Below are positions 1 to 8,495 of a stretch of DNA of 64,000 nucleotides, in pieces. Position 1 is the first letter of the stretch. Each line of letters opens with the position of its first letter. Source of the stretch: an uncultured Bacteroidota bacterium (GTDB taxonomy: Bacteria; Bacteroidota; Bacteroidia; Flavobacteriales; Flavobacteriaceae); the NCBI GenBank assembly GCA_902554655.1, contig CACDPE010000001.1, positions 124,001-188,000 of the forward strand, written 5' to 3'. The notes below the pieces were generated by a model. That model was not told the DNA's origin. It did not search any database and saw nothing but the letters and a program-made list of their open reading frames with translations. The position numbers were made by a program, and so were the translations under genes.

Positions 1-1044
1 GATGACGAGAAATTTGGAATGATTGGAGTAATAATTCATGAGATTGGACATTTTTTCTTTCCAATGATTGTTAATAGCGATGAAAGACAATGGGCTTGGA
101 TGGATGAAGGAATTAATACATTTGTTCAGTATTTAGCTGAACAAGAATTTGGAAAAAAATATCCAGATATAATATATCCATATAAAAATTTCCCCTCTGA
201 CAGAGGACCAGCAGAGCTGATAGTAGATTACATGAGTGTCGATCAAAATTTTTTGGCTCCAATTATGTCAAACCCTGAAAATGTTTACAGTTTGGGGCCT
301 AACGCATATGGAAAACCTGCCACTGCACTGAATATATTGAGAGAAACAGTGATGGGTAAAGATTTATTTGATTATGCATTTAAAAAGTATTCTAATAGAT
401 GGAAATTTAAGCACCCAACACCTGAAGATTTTTTTAGGACGATGGAAGATGCATCAGCTGTTGATTTGGATTGGTTTTGGCGGGGTTGGTTCTATACTAC
501 TGATTATGTAGATATTGCAATAAAGGAGGTTAAAGAATATTTTGTTTCTCCAAACCCAAGTGAAGAATTCAAAAAACTTATGATTGAAGAAATGGGTATA
601 CCTCGGAATCGATGGAGGTCCCTAATTTTTTTAGATAAATTAGAGAATGATTTAGAAAATAATAAGGAAAATCAATCCACGGAAAATTCAAAGTTGTTAA
701 ATAATTATTTAAAAGAAAATTATTCAAAAGAACAAATTGAAAATTTGAATGTTCCAAATTTTTATTATGAAATCATTTTTGAAAAGCCAGGGGGACTGGT
801 AATGCCAATCATAATTGATATTGAATATGATGATGGAACAATTGAAAGAAAAAAATATCCAGCACAAGTTTGGAGAAAAAATGATTCAGAAGTTAGAAAA
901 GTTTTGACATCTAATAAAAAAATTTTAAGTGTTAGTCTTGATCCTGACAAGGAGACTGCGGATATTGATACATCAAATAATTCTTGGCCAGAAAAAGAAA
1001 TTGAGTCAGAATTTGATAAATTTAAATCAAAAATTAAAGGATAA
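1..1044 (+). CDS. M1 family metallopeptidase, C-terminal part (5' end outside window)
   Basis: Frame is open from base 1 (DDEKFGMIGVIIHEIGHFFFPMIVNSDERQWAWMDEGINTF): HExxH zinc motif plus downstream WxDEG glutamate typical of gluzincin M1 peptidases. The M at 19 is unlikely to be the true start. Confidence 0.88.
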   Translation, partial: DDEKFGMIGVIIHEIGHFFFPMIVNSDERQWAWMDEGINTFVQYLAEQEFGKKYPDIIYPYKNFPSDRGPAELIVDYMSVDQNFLAPIMSNPENVYSLGPNAYGKPATALNILRETVMGKDLFDYAFKKYSNRWKFKHPTPEDFFRTMEDASAVDLDWFWRGWFYTTDYVDIAIKEVKEYFVSPNPSEEFKKLMIEEMGIPRNRWRSLIFLDKLENDLENNKENQSTENSKLLNNYLKENYSKEQIENLNVPNFYYEIIFEKPGGLVMPIIIDIEYDDGTIERKKYPAQVWRKNDSEVRKVLTSNKKILSVSLDPDKETADIDTSNNSWPEKEIESEFDKFKSKIKG

Positions 1045-1311
1045 ATGTTTGTATTTTTCATTAGTGGAGCTGAAATTTTAGTAATTTTTTTAATTATTCT
1101 TTTATTATTTGGAGCTGATAGAATTCCAGAAATTGCTAAAGGATTAGGAAAAGGTATTAGACACGTTAAAGATGCCACACAAGAAATAAAAACTGAAATA
1201 CAAAAAAGCGCAAAAAATAAGGGGATTGACACTAAAGAGATATCGGAACAGATAGATAGTGTTAAAGACGAAATTGATGATTTAACTGGGTCAATTAAAA
1301 GAGATCTTTAA
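1045..1311 (+). CDS. tatA: Sec-independent protein translocase TatA/TatB-like subunit
   Basis: Short protein with an N-terminal TM helix followed by LFGADRIPEIAKGLGKGIRHVKDATQEIK, the TatA/B hinge and amphipathic helix pattern. Confidence 0.88.
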   Translation: MFVFFISGAEILVIFLIILLLFGADRIPEIAKGLGKGIRHVKDATQEIKTEIQKSAKNKGIDTKEISEQIDSVKDEIDDLTGSIKRDL

Positions 1312-1952
1312 ATTTTTCTTATCAAACTTAAACCATCTCTTATTGGTAAGATAATTTTTTCAACTCTTTCATCATTCTTGATTTTATTGTTAAAGTTTAT
1401 TATTGATTGCGTAGCATAATCATCTTTTTCAACTTTTTCAAAAATTTTTCCACTCCAAAGGATATTATCCGCAATGATGATTCCTCCTGACTTTAGTTTA
1501 TCAAAAACTAGATCATAATATAGAGGATAATTTTCTTTATCAGCATCAATAAAAATAAGATCAAATTTAACTTTTAAGTTTTTTATAATTTCTTTAGCAT
1601 CACCTGTATATTGTTTAATTCTTTTTGATACTTTAGCTCTTTTAAAAAATTTATTTTGGATATTCAATAGTTCTTCATTATGATCAATTGTATGTATAAA
1701 ACCTTTTTTTTCAAGACCCTCCAATAAACATAAAGTTGAATAGCCAGTGTATGTTCCAATCTCAAGTATTGATTTAGGTTTAATTAATTTTGAAATTAGT
1801 GATAATAATCTGCCTTGATAATGTCCGCTTAACATTCTTGGATTGAGAACTTTTAAGTGGGTTTCTCTAGACAGATCATTTAAAATTTTTGATTCATCTG
1901 ATGTTTTATTCTGGACATATTCTAGAATTTTTTTATCGACAAAATCTTTCAT
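1308..1952 (-). CDS. O-methyltransferase (class I SAM-dependent, COMT-like)
   Basis: ILEIGTYTGYSTLCLLEGL SAM motif, FDLIFIDADKENYPLYYD, GGIIIADNILWSGKI; characteristic of bacterial O-methyltransferase family 3. Confidence 0.88.
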   Translation of the reverse strand: MKDFVDKKILEYVQNKTSDESKILNDLSRETHLKVLNPRMLSGHYQGRLLSLISKLIKPKSILEIGTYTGYSTLCLLEGLEKKGFIHTIDHNEELLNIQNKFFKRAKVSKRIKQYTGDAKEIIKNLKVKFDLIFIDADKENYPLYYDLVFDKLKSGGIIIADNILWSGKIFEKVEKDDYATQSIINFNNKIKNDERVEKIILPIRDGLSLIRKI

Positions 1953-2566
1953 TTTTTTGGTCTAGCATATTTAAATCTATTAATTAGATCAGTTTTAGCA
2001 TATCCATCCAATCCATTTATGGTTACTGTTTCTGCCTTATCCAGTCTTATCCATCCATCAGTTTGTAATGAGTTTTTATCAACGTATAGACATTCAATCG
2101 ATGCTACAATTAAAATTGTATTATTTTCTTTAATATCATATTCATTTAAATATTTACACCCAAATTTAATTTTAGCGCTCTTCACAAATGGAGCTTTGAA
2201 ATTATCAAGAAACTCTGGTTCAAATTTGGTTTTATCAAATTCAGATATTTCTTTTGGATATTTAGCAGAGGTGTGGTGAGCATCTTCAATATCACCGATT
2301 TTTATATGATTTACTGTAAAGTACCTTGTTCTGAATAAATTATTATAAGTATTTCTAGGTACTGTTCTTGGCCTTAAAATAAATCCAATCATTGCGGGAT
2401 CACTTCCCATATGTGTAATTGAGCTAAAAATTGCAAGATTTGTATTTCCTTCGTTGTCAATTGAACCAAGAAGATTAGCTGATTTATATCCAGTACAGCT
2501 ATTAATGAGATTCAATCTATAAATTTTTTCTAAACTTTTAATTTTATTTTTATCAAATCGAATCAT
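1949..2566 (-). CDS. flavin reductase-like / FMN-binding split-barrel protein
   Basis: SSITHMGSDPAMIGFILRPRTVPRNTYNNLFRTRYFTVNHI pattern of flavin reductase-like domain proteins; overlaps the O-methyltransferase start by 4 nt. Confidence 0.75.
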   Translation of the reverse strand: MIRFDKNKIKSLEKIYRLNLINSCTGYKSANLLGSIDNEGNTNLAIFSSITHMGSDPAMIGFILRPRTVPRNTYNNLFRTRYFTVNHIKIGDIEDAHHTSAKYPKEISEFDKTKFEPEFLDNFKAPFVKSAKIKFGCKYLNEYDIKENNTILIVASIECLYVDKNSLQTDGWIRLDKAETVTINGLDGYAKTDLINRFKYARPKK

Positions 2567-2605
2567 GTATTTTTATTAATTTAAAATTATAAAAATTAAT
2601 ATCAA

Positions 2606-2803
2606 TTGGAAACTAAATTTAAAATAGCAACAAGTTTTTTAGTAATTGGTATTGTTTGTTTTTTAGCATTTTACTTAATCGACTCTAAAGTTGATGAAAA
2701 TACAATACTACAAGAACCATTTTTTTTATTACCTGTCGGTTTTGTCAGTTTACTAGTTTCTGTTTTTTTATTTATATTATTTGCAGTTTTGAAAAAAAAA
2801 TAG
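2606..2803 (+). CDS. small two-TM membrane protein of unknown function
   Basis: 65 aa ORF, two hydrophobic segments, TTG start, followed by a hairpin terminator. Confidence 0.5.
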   Translation: METKFKIATSFLVIGIVCFLAFYLIDSKVDENTILQEPFFLLPVGFVSLLVSVFLFILFAVLKKK

Positions 2804-2825
2804 GATTCAAACTGAATCCTATTTT
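2797..2825. terminator. bidirectional intrinsic terminator between convergent genes
   Basis: Perfect inverted repeat AAAATAGGATTCA-aac-TGAATCCTATTTT flanked by A-tract and T-tract. Confidence 0.8.
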
Positions 2826-2848
2826 AATTTTTAGTTTAATTATAATAT

Positions 2849-3484
2849 TTAATTTTTTCTTTCTTTAGTGTCCTTTTGTTCGCAGGTTTCTTTTAATTCT
2901 TGTAATTCTTTTTCATTATCCATTACTTTTTCAATAAGATTTTTATTGTCATCATAAAATGTCACAGTAACAGGAAATAATATTTTAATTTCTTTTCTTG
3001 AGGATTTACTTTTAGAGTGGTAAGTTTTTACAACTTCACAATGCTCTTTTCTATTTTCAACTTCAACAGTTTTACCGTCAGGCAGTTCAAGAGTTAATGG
3101 GTATTTAAGTTTAAAACAGGGCTTGGTTATTTTATTTTTATCTTTTTTATCAAAATCCTTACTTCTTTCTAATTTTCTACCATCAGTATCAAAAAAAACA
3201 TCACCAGATTTAACTCCCATTGTGAAAACCTCGATTGACCTCATCTCTATCTGATAACCTAGACTTGGTGCTAGTTTTGCATTATCGATAAAATCATCGG
3301 GCATGTAATCTGAAATAGAATTTTTTAATTTATTAGGTAAATCATTTTCTAAGACTGAAATTTTTTCATCTGAGTTAATAATTGCTTCAATTAATTCATC
3401 ATCTGTCAATGTGTTTTCAACTTCACATGAATGGACTAAGAACAAAAATATAGGCAGAAATAAAATTTTTGAGATATTTTTCAT
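2849..3484 (-). CDS. hypothetical lipoprotein
   Basis: N-terminus MKNISKILFLPIFLFLVHSCEVEN with a lipobox-like LVHSC; no recognised domain. Confidence 0.6.
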   Translation of the reverse strand: MKNISKILFLPIFLFLVHSCEVENTLTDDELIEAIINSDEKISVLENDLPNKLKNSISDYMPDDFIDNAKLAPSLGYQIEMRSIEVFTMGVKSGDVFFDTDGRKLERSKDFDKKDKNKITKPCFKLKYPLTLELPDGKTVEVENRKEHCEVVKTYHSKSKSSRKEIKILFPVTVTFYDDNKNLIEKVMDNEKELQELKETCEQKDTKERKN

Positions 3485-3523
3485 TTTTATTTTAAAAATA
3501 CTAAAATTTAGGTAATCAAAGTT

Positions 3524-3943
3524 CTATGGAGTGTAGTTTATAGTATTTTTAGCTTTTTCTTTCATAATTTTTCTTATGAAAGTGTGATCTTTTTCTGACT
3601 TGATCTTTACTTTTAAAAATTTACTATCAATATTAAATGTGTATTCTTTTTCAGTGACTTTAAAAACTACTAATTTATAATATGGTATAACTAAACCATA
3701 TGTTTCTAAAAGTGACCTAAAGTATATAATAATACCTTTTACTCTTAACTCAATATTACAATGATTTGTATTTTGATCAAGAATTAACAGATTCTCTATT
3801 TCTTTATTTGCTTTTGTAATTAGTAATTTTCCCGAACCAACACCTCCTTTTTTTATTTTTTCAAAAAAAGAATATGACTTTCCAATTAAATCTTCAATTT
3901 CATTTTTAATATTGTCATTTTGATACGAAACATTTCTTAACAT
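3524..3943 (-). CDS. hypothetical protein
   Basis: 139 aa uninterrupted ORF in a gene-dense context, no recognised motif. Confidence 0.55.
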   Translation of the reverse strand: MLRNVSYQNDNIKNEIEDLIGKSYSFFEKIKKGGVGSGKLLITKANKEIENLLILDQNTNHCNIELRVKGIIIYFRSLLETYGLVIPYYKLVVFKVTEKEYTFNIDSKFLKVKIKSEKDHTFIRKIMKEKAKNTINYTP

Positions 3944-3980
3944 TTAAAATAATTATCAATAATTATACTAAATTTAATTA

Positions 3981-4988
3981 TTGAAAAATTTAATTTCATT
4001 ATTTGTATTAATTCTATCAATTCTGTCTTGTAGCGACAACAATAATGACTCAGAGCTGGTTGAATCCCCTTGTGTTGAGGCTGATTATGTATCATTTAAA
4101 ACGTCAATCAGTTTACCCAACTCAAGAGCCTATGGTTCATCAACTTTTTTAAATAATAATATTTTTATATCCAGAGGAGCAAAAATAAATACCGATGGTG
4201 TTTCTAATTCACGTACTAGTGATATAATTAGGTATGATACCAATAATGAAACTTGGTCTGAAATTGCAAACGATCTCATTAGCCTTAGATACGGAGATAT
4301 TGAAATTTATAATTCAAAAATTTATTTACTTAATGGCGATATAAGTGGTGGAGGTCTTAATAATTCAGTCGAAGTTTTTGATTTAATAAATAATGAAATA
4401 AAAATATTAAATGGTATAAACCCTTATCCTGTTAGAGAAAATGGAAGTGATATTTGGAAATTTCATAATATTATTTTTTTTGGTGGAACAGATGAAAATG
4501 GAGACTGCTCAGATAAAATTGTAAAATATAATTTAAACGATAATTCATTTGAATTAATAGGTAATCTTCCATTTGCTATTTGTAATACTAAGGGTGAGAT
4601 AATAAACGATAAATTATATGTCATAGCAGGATATTTAGGTTCAGAAGTACTTAATAAAATTTTAGTATATGATTTAAATAATAATTCTTTGATAGATGAA
4701 ATTTCTATCCCAGTCTCAATCTCGGCTCATACAACTTCAAAATATAAAAATAAAATTTTTATAAAAGGCGATTATAATATCCAAAATTTATTTGCTGTTT
4801 TTGATACAGATGATAATTCATTTAGAGTTGTTGAAAGTGATGTTGCAAACTCTAGACATTTAATGTCTGAAATAGTTAATGGAAAATTTTATGTTTTTGG
4901 AGGTAATACAACATCTCAATTTTCTACTATGACTGATAAAGTTCAGTACTTAGATCTAGATAATGAGGGTTATTTTTGTTATGATTAG
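3981..4988 (+). CDS. Kelch-repeat lipoprotein
   Basis: Lipoprotein signal LSILSCSDNN; repeated beta-propeller-like blocks (KIYLLNGDISGGG, NIIFFGGTDENG, KLYVIAGYLG, KFYVFGGNTT). Confidence 0.75.
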   Translation: MKNLISLFVLILSILSCSDNNNDSELVESPCVEADYVSFKTSISLPNSRAYGSSTFLNNNIFISRGAKINTDGVSNSRTSDIIRYDTNNETWSEIANDLISLRYGDIEIYNSKIYLLNGDISGGGLNNSVEVFDLINNEIKILNGINPYPVRENGSDIWKFHNIIFFGGTDENGDCSDKIVKYNLNDNSFELIGNLPFAICNTKGEIINDKLYVIAGYLGSEVLNKILVYDLNNNSLIDEISIPVSISAHTTSKYKNKIFIKGDYNIQNLFAVFDTDDNSFRVVESDVANSRHLMSEIVNGKFYVFGGNTTSQFSTMTDKVQYLDLDNEGYFCYD

Positions 4989-5004
4989 TTTAGAATTTGT
5001 ATTG

Positions 5005-5079
5005 GGGTGATTAGCTCAGTTGGTTCAGAGCACTACCTTGACAGGGTAGGGGTCACTGGTTCGAATCCAGTATCACCCA
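5005..5079 (+). tRNA. tRNA-Val (anticodon GAC)
   Basis: Acceptor stem GGGTGAT/ATCACCC, D-arm AGCTCAGTTGGTTCAGAGC, anticodon arm CTACC-TTGACAG-GGTAG (GAC at 34-36), T-arm ACTGG-TTCGAAT-CCAGT. 3' CCA not encoded. Confidence 0.95.
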
Positions 5080-5189
5080 CAAAAAAATACACACTGATTA
5101 TCAACGCTTTACAAAACTAAAAAGTGTTCCCAAATTTTGACTCGAACTAGTGAAAATTTAATTTTTGTAATTAGAAACCTAACATTTTC

Positions 5190-6248
5190 TCAGAGTATTG
5201 TATCCCTTTGGTTTGTAAAGTATTTTAAATTATTAGATATTTTTTTATTTGCTTTTTCTCTTATAAAATCAATTAAAATTTTATCAATGATTTTCTTATT
5301 TTCATCAGGATAAGTCATCCTAATTAGATTAACTTTTTTAATCCATTTTCTAATCTTACTAATTGAGTTTTTATTAAGTGTTTTTAGAACTTTAACTCCC
5401 ATTTTGTCTAAGGCAACTGCGTTCATATGTTGTTCAAATTGATATTTCATTGGAATAACCAGTAATTTTTTTCCAAGAAATAGTGCTTCAGATGGAGTTT
5501 CAAAACCAGAATTACATATTACTCCTGAACACGACAATAAACTTTCTTCAAACTCCTCATATCCTGTAGGAAAAAATGAAATATTTCCTCTCCTATACTT
5601 CTGCTTTGTATGTTGGGAAAAAACATGCCAATTTTGCTTGTATATTTTTGAAAATATAGCATAAAGATACTCATCTGAATATGATGGTAAATATGTAGTT
5701 ATATGAGAACCATTTTTAATTTCTTTATTTCTTAGGTTGGATTTAATTATTGGGAAAAAAAAATTTCTATCATATTTTTTAAAATGAAATCCATAGCCTT
5801 TCTTAATAGGTGAATAATATTTTAAAATAAATGACTGAATCAGATTCACTTTTGACCCTTTTGGTACTTTATGTGATAATAAAGAGAATTGATGACTCAA
5901 TGCAATACAATTTTTTTTTCTTTTAAATAAACATGCCCAAGCAGATATAGGTTCAAAATCATTAATTATTAAATCGTATTTGTTAACTGGACAATTATAA
6001 ATCTCTCTAATAAATGTTATTGGATTGAATAATTTAAATGTCTTGAAAAAATCAATTCCTCCTTTTTTTCCAAATACAAAACTCAAGCCTTTATATTGAT
6101 ATTTTATATCATGTTTCAATTTTAATGATGATTGAGTTCCACTAATCAACACATCAACCTCAGCTCGATTTTTAAAAATTTTAATTAATTCATTTGCTCT
6201 AATTATATGTCCGTTTCCTGTTGACTGAACTGCGTATAAAATTTTCAT
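5190..6248 (-). CDS. glycosyltransferase family protein (MurG/MGDG-synthase-like fold)
   Basis: MKILYAVQSTGNGHIIRANEL N-terminus and GVICNSGFETPSEALFLGKKLLVIPMKYQFEQHMNA sugar-nucleotide binding signature. Confidence 0.8.
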   Translation of the reverse strand: MKILYAVQSTGNGHIIRANELIKIFKNRAEVDVLISGTQSSLKLKHDIKYQYKGLSFVFGKKGGIDFFKTFKLFNPITFIREIYNCPVNKYDLIINDFEPISAWACLFKRKKNCIALSHQFSLLSHKVPKGSKVNLIQSFILKYYSPIKKGYGFHFKKYDRNFFFPIIKSNLRNKEIKNGSHITTYLPSYSDEYLYAIFSKIYKQNWHVFSQHTKQKYRRGNISFFPTGYEEFEESLLSCSGVICNSGFETPSEALFLGKKLLVIPMKYQFEQHMNAVALDKMGVKVLKTLNKNSISKIRKWIKKVNLIRMTYPDENKKIIDKILIDFIREKANKKISNNLKYFTNQRDTIL

Positions 6249-7111
6249 GATTTAAAATTTTTAAGCATAGATTCAAAAAGTTCGTTTGTTGATTTATCAA
6301 TTGTTGATTTTCTTTCTTTTTTCAGATTTTTGAAATTATTACGATCATATTCGAACAAACTCCAACTATCATTGTTGTATTCCAGTGAAGTTAAATTTTC
6401 TATCCAATCTCCAGAGTTCAAATATGTTATTTTTTTTCCCTTAATAATTTGATCCCTAATAACTGGTTGATGTATGTGTCCACAGACAACAAAATCATAA
6501 TTATTTTCACGAGCTATCCCGAGAGCAATATCTTCAAATTGATTGACATATTTCACTGCTTCCTTGACCTTGTATTTTATGTATTTAGAAAATGATATTT
6601 TTCCTTTACCCCTCCATTCCCTAAAACGATTAACAGTAAAATTTAATCTAATCAAAAAATCATATCCTATTCCTCCTAATTTTGCGACCCATTTAGAATA
6701 CTTCATTGTTATATCAAATACATCACCATGAAAAAACCAAGCTTTTTTACCATTTAATTTTAAAACTGCTTTATTACTAATTTTAAAATTTTTCATTCCA
6801 TAACCATTAAATTTCCTAAGAACTTCATCATGATTTCCTGGTAAATAATAAATCTTGGTTCCTTTAGATAAAAAATCTAAGAGTATTCTTATTACTTTCA
6901 AATGAGATTTTGGAAAGTACTTTTTTTTGAACTGCCATATATCAATTATATCACCATTTAGAATGATTTTTTTAGGTTTGATAGTTCTCAAATAATTAAT
7001 TAATTCATCAGCTCTGCACCCTCGTGTACCTAGGTGAATATCTGAAAGAACAACTAAATCTATTAGTCTTTTTTTGAACACATCAGAAAGTATGACTGTA
7101 ATGTGAATCAA
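6245..7111 (-). CDS. UDP-2,3-diacylglucosamine diphosphatase-like metallophosphoesterase
   Basis: Calcineurin-like motifs: DLVVLSDIHLGTRG, LNGDIIDIWQ, LPGNHDE, GHIHQPVI. The true start may be a few codons downstream of 7111. Confidence 0.85.
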   Translation of the reverse strand: MIHITVILSDVFKKRLIDLVVLSDIHLGTRGCRADELINYLRTIKPKKIILNGDIIDIWQFKKKYFPKSHLKVIRILLDFLSKGTKIYYLPGNHDEVLRKFNGYGMKNFKISNKAVLKLNGKKAWFFHGDVFDITMKYSKWVAKLGGIGYDFLIRLNFTVNRFREWRGKGKISFSKYIKYKVKEAVKYVNQFEDIALGIARENNYDFVVCGHIHQPVIRDQIIKGKKITYLNSGDWIENLTSLEYNNDSWSLFEYDRNNFKNLKKERKSTIDKSTNELFESMLKNFKS

Positions 7112-7146
7112 ATGTTTTTAAAATAATAAGATAATGTTAAAATTTA

Positions 7147-7183
7147 AAAATTAATGTGGACAGAATCTGTCTACATTAATTTT
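7147..7183. other. 17-bp stem hairpin in non-coding DNA
   Basis: AAAATTAATGTGGACAG-aat-CTGTCTACATTAATTTT, one G:T pair only. Confidence 0.85.
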
Positions 7184-7227
7184 CATTAGTTTTGTTTAAG
7201 TGAAAGTGATACTACGGGAAACATAAA

Positions 7228-7246
7228 GTGTTCCCTTGGGGAACAC
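7228..7246. other. 8-bp perfect inverted repeat (GTGTTCCC-ttg-GGGAACAC)
   Basis: Direct reading; GTGTTCCC also occurs just downstream of tRNA-Val at 5124-5131. Confidence 0.85.
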
Positions 7247-7288
7247 CCTAAAAAATTAAGCTTTTGAAAATGAATAGCTTAAGATGTG

Positions 7289-7311
7289 AGTTCGAGTCCA
7301 GTATCACCCAC
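7289..7311 (+). repeat. degenerate copy of the tRNA-Val 3' end (possible att relic)
   Basis: AGTTCGAGTCCAGTATCACCCAC versus GGTTCGAATCCAGTATCACCCAC at 5058-5080: 21/23 identical, and no tRNA body upstream. Confidence 0.85.
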
Positions 7312-7367
7312 TTTTATTTTTTTATAATCAAATCAAAACTTGGCATTTGATTTGTAATTTATTTTTT

Positions 7368-8495
7368 GTGAAATTTCTTGGTAATATTCCAATTTCAGGC
7401 TGGACTTTTTCTAATTTTTCTAATGAAAAAATCTCTGTATTTGATAAACTTCTCGAAATATTTAAAGAACTATTAACTTATACGTCTGGAGATTTTGATG
7501 AAGCAATTAATTGGCTTAGGGAGTTAGATAAAGAATATTCATTAACTAATGATGACTATACGATTGACGACTTTATTAATGATTTATTAAATAAAGGATA
7601 TATATCTACAGAAATTGGTGCTGATTCATCTAGGGAATTCTTGAAAATCACATCGAAGATGGAAAAGGCCTTGAGAAAATTTGCACTTAAAAAGATTTTC
7701 GGTCAAATTAAGAAGTCCAAACAAGGTAATCACAAATCTAAGTTTTCTTCTCCAAACGATAATGATTTGTCTCATTTTAAAAGTTTTGAATATGGTGATT
7801 CATTTGATAAAATTATAATCAGTGAAAGTTTAAAAAACATGTATACACGTACTGGCAGCGATGAATTGAATTTAATTTCTGATGATATAGTTGTAACTAA
7901 CGGGGCTTTTAAATCTCAGATGAGTACTGTGTTGATGATTGATATTAGTCATAGTATGATTCTCTATGGTGAGGATAGGATAACTCCTGCAAAAAAAGTA
8001 GCTATGGCCTTAGCAGAGTTAATAACAACCAGATACCCAAAAGACACATTAGATATTATTGTTTTTGGAAATGAAGCTAAAGTTGTTGAGCTTAAGGATT
8101 TACCTTACTTAAAAGTAGGTCCATTCCATACTAATACGGTTGCAGGTATCCAATTAGCAATGGATATTTTAAAAAGAAAGAAGAATAATAATAAGCAAAT
8201 TTTAATGATAACGGACGGTAAACCAAGTTGTTTAAAGTTAAGCGATGGAAGTTTTTATAAGAATAGTGCTGGTTTAGACCCTAAGATTATCAATAAATGC
8301 TACAATATGGCCAAACAAGCAAGAAAGTTAAAAATTCCAATTACAACTTTTATGATTGCTAGAGACTCATATCTTCAGCATTTTGTTAGAGAGTTTTCTA
8401 AAGCAAACGGGGGAAAAGCGTTTTACACTGGGTTAGACAATCTTGGAGAAATGATTTTTGAAGATTATAATAATAATAAAAAAAGAAAAATTTAA
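7368..8495 (+). CDS. VWA domain-containing protein (Mg-chelatase D-like), partner of the downstream AAA+ ATPase
   Basis: MIDAS motif MIDISHSM (DxSxS) and ITDGKPSC. GTG at 7368 (MKFLGNIPISGW) preferred over the TTG at 7347 in the ORF track. Confidence 0.8.
   Translation: MKFLGNIPISGWTFSNFSNEKISVFDKLLEIFKELLTYTSGDFDEAINWLRELDKEYSLTNDDYTIDDFINDLLNKGYISTEIGADSSREFLKITSKMEKALRKFALKKIFGQIKKSKQGNHKSKFSSPNDNDLSHFKSFEYGDSFDKIIISESLKNMYTRTGSDELNLISDDIVVTNGAFKSQMSTVLMIDISHSMILYGEDRITPAKKVAMALAELITTRYPKDTLDIIVFGNEAKVVELKDLPYLKVGPFHTNTVAGIQLAMDILKRKKNNNKQILMITDGKPSCLKLSDGSFYKNSAGLDPKIINKCYNMAKQARKLKIPITTFMIARDSYLQHFVREFSKANGGKAFYTGLDNLGEMIFEDYNNNKKRKI

Noticed and set aside
765-1232. 155-aa antisense ORF over the M1 peptidase/tatA junction
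   Set aside because: Overlaps two well-supported genes on the other strand; composition looks like the reverse of coding DNA, with no family resemblance.
5079-5082. tRNA-Val lacks an encoded CCA end
   Set aside because: Common in Bacteroidota; CCA is added enzymatically. Not evidence of a pseudogene.
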